The notes below the pieces were generated by a model. The model ran no database searches, had not been told where the DNA came from, and worked only from the letters and a program-made list of their open reading frames with translations. Of a DNA stretch of 64,000 bases, positions 8,298 through 18,076 are shown piece by piece. The DNA is taken from NCBI RefSeq assembly GCF_900143645.1, contig NZ_FRFD01000003.1, positions 124,001 through 188,000 on the forward strand. The letters run 5' to 3'. Positions within the stretch are counted from its first letter, which is position 1. Each line of letters begins with the position of its first letter. The position numbers and the translations under genes are program-made. The DNA is from Anaerocolumna xylanovorans DSM 12503 (GTDB lineage: Bacteria; Bacillota; Clostridia; Lachnospirales; Lachnospiraceae).

Positions 8298-11174
8298 ATG
8301 TCAGTCCGTACAACGATTGAAATATCCGGCGCAAAGCAGAATAATCTAAAGAATATATCTGTCGAAATTCCAAGGGACAAGCTGACCGTAATTACCGGTG
8401 TATCCGGTTCCGGTAAGTCCTCTCTGGCCTTTGATGTGGTGTATGGGGAGGGGCAGAGAAGATTCTTAGACTCTATCTCCACCTTTGCCAAGAGCCGTAT
8501 CAGCCAGTTAAAGAAAGCAAAAGTGGACTATGTAAGGGGTCTATCCCCGGTCATAGCCATTGAACAAAAGAAGTCAAACAACAATCCCCGTTCAACGGTA
8601 GGTACCGTAACGGATATCAGCGATTATTTAAGATTGCTCTATGCTACTGCGGGAGCAGGAAAATGTCCGGTCTGCGGTAAGCCCTTAAAGCAGCTTTCGG
8701 CGGCCCAGATAGCAGAGCATATAACAACTCTTCCTCTTGGGACGGTAGTTGAACTTAGGGCTCCGGTTTATAAAGTCTATGGGGAGGATTACAGTTATAC
8801 CTTTGATGCGCTTAGGGAAAAAGGGTATAAGAACCTTTTGGTGGATGGGGAGCCCTTTTCCCTTGCAGATAAGAAAGAGCTGGATGAAAGAAAGGAGTAT
8901 AAGCTGGAGCTGGTCATTGACCGCTTTACCTTAAGGAGTGATAATTACATCCAGATAGCCAAGTCCATTGAAGCGGCAATGCTTTCACTGGAAGAAGATA
9001 TTATGATAAAGGTGGAGGTTATAGGCGGTGTTTCGGATTCCTTTTATGAGAATTTTGCCTGTACAGAGCACCATTACTTCCTCTGTGATATGCAGCCTTT
9101 TCACTTTTCCTTTAATACACCGGCAAGTGCCTGCCGCACCTGTATGGGTGTGGGACTTTCCTATGTGGTAGAACCCAGGTTTTTGGTAGTTGCACCGGAG
9201 AAGAGTATCAACAAAGGAGCTCTAAAGAACACGGTCTATAATACCTCGGGAAAGGACAGTTACCGCACGGTAATTATGTACAGCCTGTCCCAGAAATACG
9301 GCTTTAGCCTGGATACTCCCTTTCACGAACTGTCGGAAGAAATCTATGATATTCTTTTTTATGGCACCAAAGGAGAGCCGGTCGAGATGCTCCAGCCGCC
9401 TTTTTCCACTAAAAAGAACTGGATTATAGGAAGAGAACGTCCTTTCTGGGGATTTGTCCATGAACTGGAAAGCTGGTATAAGCATTATATCCGCAAATCT
9501 TCCACTACAGAGGCCTTTGAGCCAAACTTTATCAAGGAATGCATGATTGAGAAGATATGTCCTGAATGCAGCGGAGCAAGGCTTAAGAAGCAGCGCCTCC
9601 TGATAACCGTAGGCGGAAAGAATATTGATGAACTAAGCCGCATGCAGCTGCCGGAACTTCTCGAATTCTTAAACGGCCTGTCTTTTGAAGAAGAAGTACA
9701 GGATGTGGCAGCCTCCATTATCCGTGAGATTACTGTCAGGCTAAAGCTTTTAATTGACATAGGACTTCATTATATCAGTTTAAGCCGCAGAAGCGACAGC
9801 ATATCAGGCGGTGAGATGCAAAGGATTAAGATGTCGACCCAGATAAGCAGTGAACTGATGGGGATGCTTTATGTTATGGACGAGCCAAGCATCGGACTTC
9901 ATCCGAGAGACTCCTTTAAGGTCATTGAAACCATGAGGAAGCTGCGGGATATCGGAAATACGGTAATCGTGGTAGAGCATGACCTGGATACGATTAAAAG
10001 TGCGGACCACATTATTGAAATCGGCCCCGGTCCCGGTATCCACGGCGGAAATGTAGTAGCCCAGGGAACGGTAGAAGATATTATGGCAGAGAAGACTTCC
10101 GTAACCGGGAAATATCTGTCGGGAGAGGCTAGAATAGAGATTCCGGTAAAACGCAGAAATCTGGGAGATGATTTTCTTTCCATACAGGGAGCCAGAGAAA
10201 ACAATTTAAAAAATGTAGACCTTGATATTCCTCTTGGAGTATTTGTATGCGTAACAGGTGTTTCCGGCTCCGGTAAGAGTTCTCTGATAAATGAAATTCT
10301 GTATAAGCAGCTTAAGATTGACATGACAGGAGCCAGGATTGTGGCGGGAGAGCACGATTTCCTGTTTGGTGCCGGCTTAATTAACAATATCATTAACATC
10401 GACCAGGCGCCCATCGGCAGAAATTCCAAGTCTAATCCGGCTACCTATATCGGAATCTATGATAAGATCAGAGAATTGTTTGCAGCGCAGCCGGAGGCAA
10501 TGGAGAAAGGCTATCAGGCTATTGACTTTAGCCTGACCCATGCGGGAGGAACCCGCTGTGAGCACTGCTCGGGAGATGGCATCATTGTAACAAATCTGCA
10601 ATTCATGGCAGATATCGAAACCATATGTCCTATCTGCAAGGGAATGCGCTTTAGCGAAGAAGGGCTGGAAGTGAAATATCACGGCAAGAGTATCGCACAG
10701 GTACTGGATATGACCGTGGAGGAAGCCTGTGAATTCTTTAAGGACAATACCTACCTAAAGCATAAACTTGGCATTATGAATGAACTGGGGCTGGGATATA
10801 TGTGTCTTGGACAGAGTTCCACGACACTCTCCGGCGGCGAAGCACAGAGGGTAAAGCTTGCCTATGAATTATCTAAAATTAAGAAGGGGGCACATAACCT
10901 TTATATTCTGGATGAGCCCACTACCGGCCTTCATTTGTCCGATATCCAGAAGCTCTTATTAAGCTTAAATAAGCTGGTGGATAAGGGACATTCGGTTATT
11001 GTGATTGAACATCACCTGGATGTCATAAAGTCAGCGGATTATATTATTGATATGGGTCCGGAGGGCGGCAGCAAGGGGGGCTACGTAGTTGCCGAAGGAA
11101 CACCGGAGCAGATTATTAAGGCAGAGAACTCCTATACCGGAAGGTATTTAAAGGAAGTAATAGGAGCTGTATAA
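8298..11174 (+). CDS. UvrA-family ABC ATPase (excinuclease A paralogue)
   Basis: This protein has 958 residues with the duplicated UvrA ABC architecture. First Walker A is GVSGSGKSSL (about 33-42). Split signatures are LSRRSDSISGGEMQR and LGQSSTTLSGGEAQR. Walker B regions are VMDEPSIGLHPRD and ILDEPTTGLHLSD. Zinc-binding Cys pairs include CPVC, CRTC, CPEC and the C-terminal CEHC...CPIC. True UvrA recognises DNA lesions with UvrB. It sits beside a nucleotidyltransferase gene and away from uvrB/uvrC, and parts of the N-terminal insertion differ from housekeeping UvrA, so I regard it as a paralogue, possibly for tolerance to DNA-binding drugs. AAAGGAG precedes the ATG. Confidence 0.85.
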   Translation: MSVRTTIEISGAKQNNLKNISVEIPRDKLTVITGVSGSGKSSLAFDVVYGEGQRRFLDSISTFAKSRISQLKKAKVDYVRGLSPVIAIEQKKSNNNPRSTVGTVTDISDYLRLLYATAGAGKCPVCGKPLKQLSAAQIAEHITTLPLGTVVELRAPVYKVYGEDYSYTFDALREKGYKNLLVDGEPFSLADKKELDERKEYKLELVIDRFTLRSDNYIQIAKSIEAAMLSLEEDIMIKVEVIGGVSDSFYENFACTEHHYFLCDMQPFHFSFNTPASACRTCMGVGLSYVVEPRFLVVAPEKSINKGALKNTVYNTSGKDSYRTVIMYSLSQKYGFSLDTPFHELSEEIYDILFYGTKGEPVEMLQPPFSTKKNWIIGRERPFWGFVHELESWYKHYIRKSSTTEAFEPNFIKECMIEKICPECSGARLKKQRLLITVGGKNIDELSRMQLPELLEFLNGLSFEEEVQDVAASIIREITVRLKLLIDIGLHYISLSRRSDSISGGEMQRIKMSTQISSELMGMLYVMDEPSIGLHPRDSFKVIETMRKLRDIGNTVIVVEHDLDTIKSADHIIEIGPGPGIHGGNVVAQGTVEDIMAEKTSVTGKYLSGEARIEIPVKRRNLGDDFLSIQGARENNLKNVDLDIPLGVFVCVTGVSGSGKSSLINEILYKQLKIDMTGARIVAGEHDFLFGAGLINNIINIDQAPIGRNSKSNPATYIGIYDKIRELFAAQPEAMEKGYQAIDFSLTHAGGTRCEHCSGDGIIVTNLQFMADIETICPICKGMRFSEEGLEVKYHGKSIAQVLDMTVEEACEFFKDNTYLKHKLGIMNELGLGYMCLGQSSTTLSGGEAQRVKLAYELSKIKKGAHNLYILDEPTTGLHLSDIQKLLLSLNKLVDKGHSVIVIEHHLDVIKSADYIIDMGPEGGSKGGYVVAEGTPEQIIKAENSYTGRYLKEVIGAV

Positions 11175-11180
11175 CAGCTC

Positions 11181-14100
11181 CTATTCTACCGATTTTAAAG
11201 ATTCAACCATATCAATTTTTCTAAGATTAAAATAAGTAGTAATCTGCATAATCACAGAAAAGACAATCGTGATTAAAAAAGTCCATAGGAAGCTTAAACC
11301 CTTGATGGATTTAAAATATACAAACTCGTCTCTTTCTATGATTCCTATTACAAAATGATGTAATCCGATACCTAAGAGAAGTCCGGCAGCGATGCTGATT
11401 AAGGTCAGAAGAAAGGCCTCCCGGTAAATATATTCGTTTGTTTCCATATCGTTAAAGCCAAGAACTTTTAAAGTGGCAATCTCACGCTTCCTCTCACTGA
11501 TGTTAATAGACGTCAGATTGTAAAGCACAATCACCACTAAGAGGCAGGATACAAAGACAAGCAGAAGGACAACACTGTTTAAGCTGCTGTTTTCCTTTAG
11601 AGCCCGCGACAGGATATCATCCGTAAAGGTTACATTCACCACGAGATTGCTGTCAAGCAGGCTTTTGGCAAGTGTGCTTTTGTCTCCCTTGTAACCTGAA
11701 ACAATCATATTATAGGAAAGATCTTTTTGAAATATCCTGGTATAAAGGCCTTTGCTGATATAGATATAATTTTTTAAATAATTTTCTGCAATATCGGAAA
11801 CAGGCAAAGCAAAGGAATTATTATCGGAGTCTTTTATTTTTAAAATATCACCCTTTTTTATCTTGTAAATGGTGGCGATTTTCTCTGAAATAATAACTCC
11901 GGTATCATTTAAGCCGGCAGTATTTCCTGTCTTATAGTTCTTAAGATTGTAGTAGCCGGGGAAAATTTCCTCATCCTGCGGTACGATTAAATAGGCATCC
12001 AGTTCCTTCTTTTTCGACTGGCAGGTAACAGATGTCTGCTTTATCAATAAGGGATTTGTAATGTCATCCTCCAGGTTTATGGTATCATCTTTTAGTACAA
12101 TCATATCGCTGTACCGGAAGATATCCCCATACTGTTTCTCTGCTATACCGTTGAAACTGTCTTTGATACCAAAACCTGTGAGCAGCAATGCCGTACAGCC
12201 GGCTATCCCGATGATTGTCATAAAGACTCTGGGTTTATAGCGAAAGATATTACGCATGGTTACCTTCCAGGTAAAGGAAAGGTGTTTCCAGATAAAACCG
12301 ACTTTCTCAAGCAGGATAATCTGGCCTTTCTTAGGCGGAACCGGACGCATCAGGGCGGCAGGACGTTCTTTTAATTCATGATGGCAAAAGGCAGCAGTTA
12401 CAATGGTCATAAGCAGTATGGCAACAGCCAGAATGGAAAATAAGCTTATGGCATCAAATTGCAGAATTAACGGCGGCAGGTTATAAGGAAAACAGTTGTA
12501 GACGATTTTCGGAATGACAGTACAGCCAATAAAATATCCGCTGATACTGCCCAAAACCGTAGCAGACAGAACATAAAGGAGGTAGGTTGTTACGATGCTT
12601 TTGTCATGAAAGCCTAAAGAAGCTAAGGTACCAAGCTCTGCGCGCTCTTCTGCAATCATGCGCCCCATAGTATTGGAAGTCATTAGCACAACAATCAGCA
12701 TAAAAAATATGGGAATGATTACAGCAATCTGTTTAATGGTATTGGCAGCGGCTTTTAAATCATCATACCCGTTAACAACATTGTTTCGCTCCAGAATGGT
12801 CCATTTGGGCTTTTCGATTTCCGAAAGTTTATCCCTGGCATCCTGCAGCTTATTTTCTGCGTCGGCTATCTTGGTTTGGAATTCCTTTAAGTTCTTATTG
12901 TATTCGTCATATCCGTCCTTTAGTTTTTCATCATTTAGGGTAAGTTCTTCCTCACCTTTTTTTATTTGTTCTTTGGCACTTTCAATCCGGGTGTTAAATT
13001 CAGCAATCCCCTGATTTAACTCTTTTTCCTTTGCTGCAAGGCTCTTAATGGACTCATTTAGTGTAACAAGTCCCTTATAGGAAGCAGAATGGCCTTGAAT
13101 CTGTGATTTAAGCTGCTGATATTCGGCACTGTCTTTGGGAAGTTTGCTTTGCTTGGCCTTTAAGATTTCAAGAGCCGTGTTTAGCTCTGTTATTTTGCCC
13201 TCCAGTTCATTTTCCTTCATGCCGTATTTTTTTAAGGTAGAATCAATATTACTCCAGCCGTCTGCAATCTTTTCCTTTGCATCTTTAAAAGCAGCATTCT
13301 GAGTAGTAATAGTTTGGTTTAGGTCTGATTCCTTCTTTGACAGTTCTTCTTTGGCATCACTTAATTTTGAGGTATTTTCATCAAGGGTATTCTTAGCATC
13401 GGATAGCTTTTTTTCGCCCTTTGTTTTTTCCTCTTCAAAATCCTTTTGGTTTTTTTGAATTTCGTTGTTTGCCTTATCGTAAATCTCCTGATATCTGGCG
13501 CTTTCCCTTGCCGGTTTTATACTTTCAATTTCGGTTTGAAGTGCTGAAATGATATCTTTGTATTCTTCAGAAAAAGCATTGAGATTCTTCGTACCTGCGG
13601 CTTGTATATTGATAAGAGTATACACATCCAGGATAAAATTCTCTTTCTTTACATAGAAATAGGAATAGAGCTTTCCGTCACCGACAGTAGTACTTCCGTA
13701 ATCATCCGATAAAAAAAGAGGCGTTTTTACGGTACCCACAACGGTAAATTCGGTGTTCTTAAGATTGTCACTTTCATCGCTGGTTATCTTGATTTTATCA
13801 CCGATTTTATAGTGCTTATTGTCGGCGGCACATTCGGTTTCACTTTCAGGCATACGGCCTTCCAACAGCTTTACAGTATTAACCTCTTCCTCGATTGCCT
13901 GAATCCTTAAGGCTTTTCCCTGCTCCAGCACATCAAGAGAATAGCTTGGTGTAACGGAACTTACGTTTTTTAAGGCTTTTAGGGCATCCGCATCCTCTGC
14001 GGTCAATCCCAAAGTACTTACTATTTGAAAATTCATTAATTTTTGGGACTGCATATAACTGCTTAAGGAGGAGGTAATGTCCGGGACACTTTCCTTTATT

Positions 14101-14210
14101 CCGGCAAAGAAGCCTACTCCTACCAGTACAATTAGAAAGAGGGAGAGGAATCTTCCTATTGATTTTTTTATTTTAATCAGAGTATTTTTATACAGCACGT
14201 TTATCACCAC
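11181..14210 (-). CDS. FtsX-like ABC transporter permease with long periplasmic-side coiled coil
   Basis: A protein of 1009 residues. It has a transmembrane helix near residues 16-36, an extracytoplasmic MacB-like segment, then about 230 residues of heptad-rich, Lys/Glu-rich coiled coil (about 235-475). The first FtsX core (about 500-620) and the second set of helices (about 660-1005) follow. This is the arrangement of large Firmicute permeases that export peptides or lipoproteins or carry out mechanotransmission. The GTG start overlaps the end of the ATPase gene by 7 bases, so the two are translationally coupled. The stop lies 7 bases from the convergent UvrA stop. Confidence 0.88.
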   Translation of the reverse strand: MVINVLYKNTLIKIKKSIGRFLSLFLIVLVGVGFFAGIKESVPDITSSLSSYMQSQKLMNFQIVSTLGLTAEDADALKALKNVSSVTPSYSLDVLEQGKALRIQAIEEEVNTVKLLEGRMPESETECAADNKHYKIGDKIKITSDESDNLKNTEFTVVGTVKTPLFLSDDYGSTTVGDGKLYSYFYVKKENFILDVYTLINIQAAGTKNLNAFSEEYKDIISALQTEIESIKPARESARYQEIYDKANNEIQKNQKDFEEEKTKGEKKLSDAKNTLDENTSKLSDAKEELSKKESDLNQTITTQNAAFKDAKEKIADGWSNIDSTLKKYGMKENELEGKITELNTALEILKAKQSKLPKDSAEYQQLKSQIQGHSASYKGLVTLNESIKSLAAKEKELNQGIAEFNTRIESAKEQIKKGEEELTLNDEKLKDGYDEYNKNLKEFQTKIADAENKLQDARDKLSEIEKPKWTILERNNVVNGYDDLKAAANTIKQIAVIIPIFFMLIVVLMTSNTMGRMIAEERAELGTLASLGFHDKSIVTTYLLYVLSATVLGSISGYFIGCTVIPKIVYNCFPYNLPPLILQFDAISLFSILAVAILLMTIVTAAFCHHELKERPAALMRPVPPKKGQIILLEKVGFIWKHLSFTWKVTMRNIFRYKPRVFMTIIGIAGCTALLLTGFGIKDSFNGIAEKQYGDIFRYSDMIVLKDDTINLEDDITNPLLIKQTSVTCQSKKKELDAYLIVPQDEEIFPGYYNLKNYKTGNTAGLNDTGVIISEKIATIYKIKKGDILKIKDSDNNSFALPVSDIAENYLKNYIYISKGLYTRIFQKDLSYNMIVSGYKGDKSTLAKSLLDSNLVVNVTFTDDILSRALKENSSLNSVVLLLVFVSCLLVVIVLYNLTSINISERKREIATLKVLGFNDMETNEYIYREAFLLTLISIAAGLLLGIGLHHFVIGIIERDEFVYFKSIKGLSFLWTFLITIVFSVIMQITTYFNLRKIDMVESLKSVE

Positions 14211-14905
14211 ACAATTTCACTTGGATTTTTAGGGTTCTCATTGAGAATAACATGATTTACGGTTCCGTTTTTAATATGGATGACCTTGTCGGCGATATCT
14301 GCCAGCACTGCATTGTGGGTTATGATAATAGTTGTTGTCCCCATTGTTTTGCAGGTATTTTGAAGCAGCTCGATAATTAGCTGACCGGTGGTGCTGTCAA
14401 GAGCTCCGGTAGGTTCATCGCATAATAAAAGCTTGGGATTCTTGGCAATTGCCCTTGCAATAGCAACCCGCTGCTGTTCACCGCCTGAGAGCTGTGCCGG
14501 GAAATTATTCATACGGTCGGATAGGCCGACCCGTTCCAGGATAGTTTTTGGGTCAAGGGAATCCCGGCATATCTGGCAGGCAAGTTCTACATTTTCAAGG
14601 GCTGTCAGATTTGCTACCAGGTTGTAGAACTGAAAGACGAAGCCGATATCATTGCGCCGGTAGTTTACAAGATTTTTTTTATTGTATTTGTGAACCTCAT
14701 TATTGTCCACCAGGATGCCGCCGCCGCTTGGACTGTCCATACCGCCTAAAAGGTTTAGGACGGTAGTTTTTCCCGCGCCTGAGGGGCCAAGTATAACAAC
14801 CAGTTCTCCCTTTTCTACCGTAAAAGAACAGTCCTTTACTGCGGTTATGGTCACATCTCCCACTGTATATTCCTTTTTTATATTTGTTAGCTCAATAAAA
14901 GCCAT
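14204..14905 (-). CDS. ABC transporter ATPase, MacB/LolD-type
   Basis: The ATPase partner of the FtsX-like permease, 233 residues. It has Walker A GPSGAGKTT (about 40-48), Q-loop FQFYN, signature LSGGEQQR and Walker B LLLCDEPTGALD with the D-loop. GGAGGAA lies 8 bases before the ATG. This subfamily powers mechanotransmission rather than classical import. A TetR gene is divergently oriented upstream (15098), so the pair is probably TetR-controlled and perhaps part of a cell-envelope or drug response. Confidence 0.92.
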   Translation of the reverse strand: MAFIELTNIKKEYTVGDVTITAVKDCSFTVEKGELVVILGPSGAGKTTVLNLLGGMDSPSGGGILVDNNEVHKYNKKNLVNYRRNDIGFVFQFYNLVANLTALENVELACQICRDSLDPKTILERVGLSDRMNNFPAQLSGGEQQRVAIARAIAKNPKLLLCDEPTGALDSTTGQLIIELLQNTCKTMGTTTIIITHNAVLADIADKVIHIKNGTVNHVILNENPKNPSEIVW

Positions 14906-15097
14906 GTATATTCCTCCATGAATTCGTTGTGTATATTATTAGACAAGGTGTTGAATACCTATCCTTGATATAGTATACTGACGGCATGTAATTAATTCAA
15001 CAAGCAAAAATTTGAGAAATGAAAATTAGACAACAGATTTTATAAATGTGTTGGGAAAGTAACAAATAAAATTCAAAATGGGGATGAAGAGGATGAT

Positions 15098-15664
15098 ATG
15101 AAAGAAAAGAAAAACGACAGGCGGGTAAGGTACACGATCATGGTTATTAGGCAGAGCTTTGTAAAATTATTAAAGACAAAGCCCATTGCAAAAATCACAA
15201 TCAAGGAAATCTGCGAGGAGGCAGATATCAACAGAGCCACATTCTATGCTCATTATCAGGATCAGTATGACTTGCTGCAGCAGATAGAGGATGATATCAT
15301 TGACAACATCAATCAGTATCTGGGCAGCTATGATTTAAGAAATGCCCATGAGGTGCCGGTTGAAATGCTTGATAAAATATTAGAATACATAAAAGAAAAT
15401 TCAGAAATATTTGATGTACTTTTAAACTCCAGCGGAGATATTAAATTTCAGCAGGAAGTTACCAATATAATCGGGAGACAGCACTTTGCGTTGCAGACAG
15501 CAAAAGAGGATGATGCCGAATATGTATATCTGTTTTATGCCAATGGCTGTATCGGTGTTATATTAAAATGGTTAAAAGACGGAATGAAGAAACCGGTAAA
15601 GGAAATAACCGAATTGATACTGGGGCTATCTTCCAATGGTGTGGAAAACTTTAAGGGATGTTAG
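15098..15664 (+). CDS. TetR/AcrR-family regulator
   Basis: A small regulator of 188 residues. The N-terminal HTH is at about 30-60 (ITIKEICEEADINRATFYAHYQDQYDLL), including the FYxHY motif. The C-terminal ligand domain resembles the C-terminal type found in low-GC Gram-positive TetR proteins. It is divergent from the ABC transporter pair, whose shared 193-bp intergenic region holds an 8-bp inverted repeat (TGTTGAAT at 14949, ATTCAACA at 14995). It is 42 bases upstream of the CocE-like hydrolase. It could control either side. Confidence 0.85.
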   Translation: MKEKKNDRRVRYTIMVIRQSFVKLLKTKPIAKITIKEICEEADINRATFYAHYQDQYDLLQQIEDDIIDNINQYLGSYDLRNAHEVPVEMLDKILEYIKENSEIFDVLLNSSGDIKFQQEVTNIIGRQHFALQTAKEDDAEYVYLFYANGCIGVILKWLKDGMKKPVKEITELILGLSSNGVENFKGC

Positions 15665-15705
15665 GTGTTCGGCTTGACAGAAAATGAAAAGGAGTAAAGA
15701 ATCAC

Positions 15706-17406
15706 ATGCAAAGTGCGAAAATAAACAGGGAATATGAGGATTCCGGCTATCAGGAGGCATATCCCTCCTTTACAGAATCGGTAATGATGCTTACGATGAA
15801 GGACGGAATTAACCTTAAGACATATATCTACAGACCTGCGGATAAAGAGAACAGGCTGCCGGATAATTCTATACCTGCTATCCTGGTGCGAAGCTGCTAT
15901 CCTTCGCAGATGGAGGCTTATAAAAGCCACGGTGAAAACCTGGCCAAAAGGGGATATGCCTTTATTCTGCAATTTTGCAGAGGAACGGGAGGTTCTGAAG
16001 GAGAGTGGGTTCCGAATGTAAAGGAAAGAGAGGATGGGCTTGTAACCGTTAACTGGCTGAATGAACAGAGTTGGGTGGATGCAATCGGCTACTGGGGGAA
16101 TTCCTATCTGGCCTTAACAGGCTGGGCCATAGCGGATATGGTTCCGGAAAAAGTAAAAGGAATGTGCCTGACCCATTATGGTACGGACCGCTTCTATTCC
16201 GCTTATGAAAAAGGAATGTTCCGTCAGGATGTACTTACCTCCTGGGCTATGGACAATGCCGGGTTTCCGGTTACGGCGGATTACCTGGAATCCTTAAAAT
16301 ATATGCCCCAGGCAGAGGTGGATGAAAAGCTGTGGGGAGGACGCCTTGACTGGTACAGAGAGTGGATTCTGAATACCCACAGAGAAGATGAGTACTGGCA
16401 GCAGGGATTTTGGAAAGAATTATATGAAATACCCTCCAAGGTAGAGGTTCCCTTATATATACGGAGCGGCTGGTATGATCACCACCATGGAAGCTCGATG
16501 CATACGTGGGATAATCTCGCACAGGAGGCAAAGGAAAAGTCCTGGCTGGATATCGGCGGTTGGAATCATTCCTTTCATTCCTGCCTTGAGGACTGTAAGA
16601 CAGAGAACAGCAGGAACAGTGAAATCTTTGCTATCCTTGAATGGTTTGAGCTGGTTTTAAAGAGGAAAGAGACTCCCAAACAGCGGATTCGTACATACGC
16701 TATAGCTGCTGATTGTTGGCTTGAGAATAAAATATGGCCGGAAGAACCGGATAAGGTTCTTACCTGGTATCTGGGAAATCGTACACAGGAAGAACAAAAG
16801 AAAGAAATAGGCGGAACTCTTCAAATAGAAGCAGAAAAAGCAGAAGGGGAATTCACCTATGAATATGACCCGGATAACCCTGTGATTTCTAAAGGCGCAG
16901 AATCCCTCCTAAAAAATATGGCTCATAACGGAAGCTTAAAACAGCCTAAGGCAGGCAGACGGGCTGATGTTTTAAGTTTTCTATCGAAACCGATAGAAGA
17001 GAATATTCTGATCAGCGGAAAAATGAAGGCAATACTCTATGTATCTTCGGACTGCCCGGATACGGCCTTTACTGTTAAAATTATGGAAGTCAGGGAAAAT
17101 GGGGATGCCTACAGTATCCGTTCTTCTATCACAGACCTTTGCTATGATATCGGACATACTTATGAGCCGGGGACAGCGGTGGAAGTTTCCGTTGATATGT
17201 GGGATATCGTCTATGAATTGCAGAAAGGCTCCGTACTGCGGATTGATATATCCTCCTCTGACTTTCCGCAGTATCATATTCACAGTAATTATGCCGGGAA
17301 TTGGGCACTGGCCACGAAGCGCCAAAAAGCCATGCAAAAGATATACAGCGGGAAAGTTTATGCTTCAAGGCTTGAAATACCTGTAAAAATTACGGACTGC
17401 AAGTGA
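15706..17406 (+). CDS. CocE/NonD-family (peptidase S15-like) hydrolase
   Basis: This 566-residue protein has an alpha/beta-hydrolase core followed by the jelly-roll C-terminal domain typical of cocaine esterase and X-Pro dipeptidyl-peptidases (from about 370). The nucleophile elbow reads GYWGNSYLALTG (Ser near 130). Acid and His candidates lie in SGWYDHHHG and GWNHSFH. The QFCRGTGGSEGEW segment matches the family's RGTGxSEG motif. No signal peptide is seen, so it acts in the cytoplasm. AAGGAG lies 12 bases before the ATG. The substrate, an ester or amide, cannot be deduced. Confidence 0.87.
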   Translation: MQSAKINREYEDSGYQEAYPSFTESVMMLTMKDGINLKTYIYRPADKENRLPDNSIPAILVRSCYPSQMEAYKSHGENLAKRGYAFILQFCRGTGGSEGEWVPNVKEREDGLVTVNWLNEQSWVDAIGYWGNSYLALTGWAIADMVPEKVKGMCLTHYGTDRFYSAYEKGMFRQDVLTSWAMDNAGFPVTADYLESLKYMPQAEVDEKLWGGRLDWYREWILNTHREDEYWQQGFWKELYEIPSKVEVPLYIRSGWYDHHHGSSMHTWDNLAQEAKEKSWLDIGGWNHSFHSCLEDCKTENSRNSEIFAILEWFELVLKRKETPKQRIRTYAIAADCWLENKIWPEEPDKVLTWYLGNRTQEEQKKEIGGTLQIEAEKAEGEFTYEYDPDNPVISKGAESLLKNMAHNGSLKQPKAGRRADVLSFLSKPIEENILISGKMKAILYVSSDCPDTAFTVKIMEVRENGDAYSIRSSITDLCYDIGHTYEPGTAVEVSVDMWDIVYELQKGSVLRIDISSSDFPQYHIHSNYAGNWALATKRQKAMQKIYSGKVYASRLEIPVKITDCK

Positions 17407-17408
17407 AT

Positions 17409-17434
17409 TTGCGATATGCATGGGGGTTAAAATG
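17409..17434 (+). repeat. Intergenic repeat, 3' module only (copy E)
   Basis: The run TTGCGATATGCATGG, then GGGTTAAAATG, matches the 3' ends of the copies before 31731 and 33796 at nearly all positions. It supplies the ribosome site and start codon of the TetR gene. The 5' hairpins of other copies are missing here; the element abuts the end of the hydrolase gene. Confidence 0.6.
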
Positions 17435-18001
17435 CGAAATTTAAAAAATGATTTTGCCGAATCTGTAAAGAAGATGCTGGACAGTAAGACCCTGGATAAG
17501 ATAACTGTCACAGACATTGTGAATGATTGCAAGGTTTCCAGGCAGGCATTTTATTATCATTTCAGTGATATTTATGACATCGTTGAATGGATTTTTAAGC
17601 AGGAAACGGAATATGCCCTGGAAAAGCACCAGAATATAGACACCTGGCAGATTGGTTATTGCAATCTGTTAAATTGGCTTAGGGATAACCGCTCTCTTGT
17701 AACGAATACCTATAAGTCCATCCAGCGTGAATATATTGAGAATTTTATGTACAATGTACTGTTTAACCATATCAATCAGGTGGTGGAAGATCAGGCAAAG
17801 GGATTTAATGTAAGCAAATACCAGAAGGAATTTGTGACGAAATATTTTACGCTGGCATTCAGCGCTATCGCTTTGGACTGGATACGTAATGGGATGAAGG
17901 AAGAACCGCAAAAAATCGTAAAGAATATTGAGGTACTGGTCAGAGGGGATTTTAAGAAGGCCCTGGAAAAGATGCATGCTGAAAATATGCTTTACAGATA
18001 A
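17432..18001 (+). CDS. TetR-family regulator, DhaS-like
   Basis: The chosen ATG (17432) has GGGGG 5 bases upstream, supplied by the repeat copy E; an ATG 12 bases earlier lies inside the repeat. The protein has 189 residues with an HTH at about 28-55 (ITVTDIVNDCKVSRQAFYYHFSD) and a helical C-terminal domain of the type in TetR proteins near dihydroxyacetone kinase genes. It lies directly upstream of oleate hydratase (76-base gap, same strand), so control of fatty-acid hydration is the likeliest role. Confidence 0.82.
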   Translation: MRNLKNDFAESVKKMLDSKTLDKITVTDIVNDCKVSRQAFYYHFSDIYDIVEWIFKQETEYALEKHQNIDTWQIGYCNLLNWLRDNRSLVTNTYKSIQREYIENFMYNVLFNHINQVVEDQAKGFNVSKYQKEFVTKYFTLAFSAIALDWIRNGMKEEPQKIVKNIEVLVRGDFKKALEKMHAENMLYR

Positions 18002-18076
18002 CCGATGGTGTAAATTGTACTTTATGAATTCGAGGTATATATTGAGATTATAATATTTCGAAGGAGGTATTTGTAC

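Noticed and set aside
14949..15002. Inverted repeat TGTTGAAT/ATTCAACA between the ABC and TetR genes as a TetR operator
   Set aside because: The half-sites are 38 bases apart, far wider than usual TetR operators; kept only as a remark.
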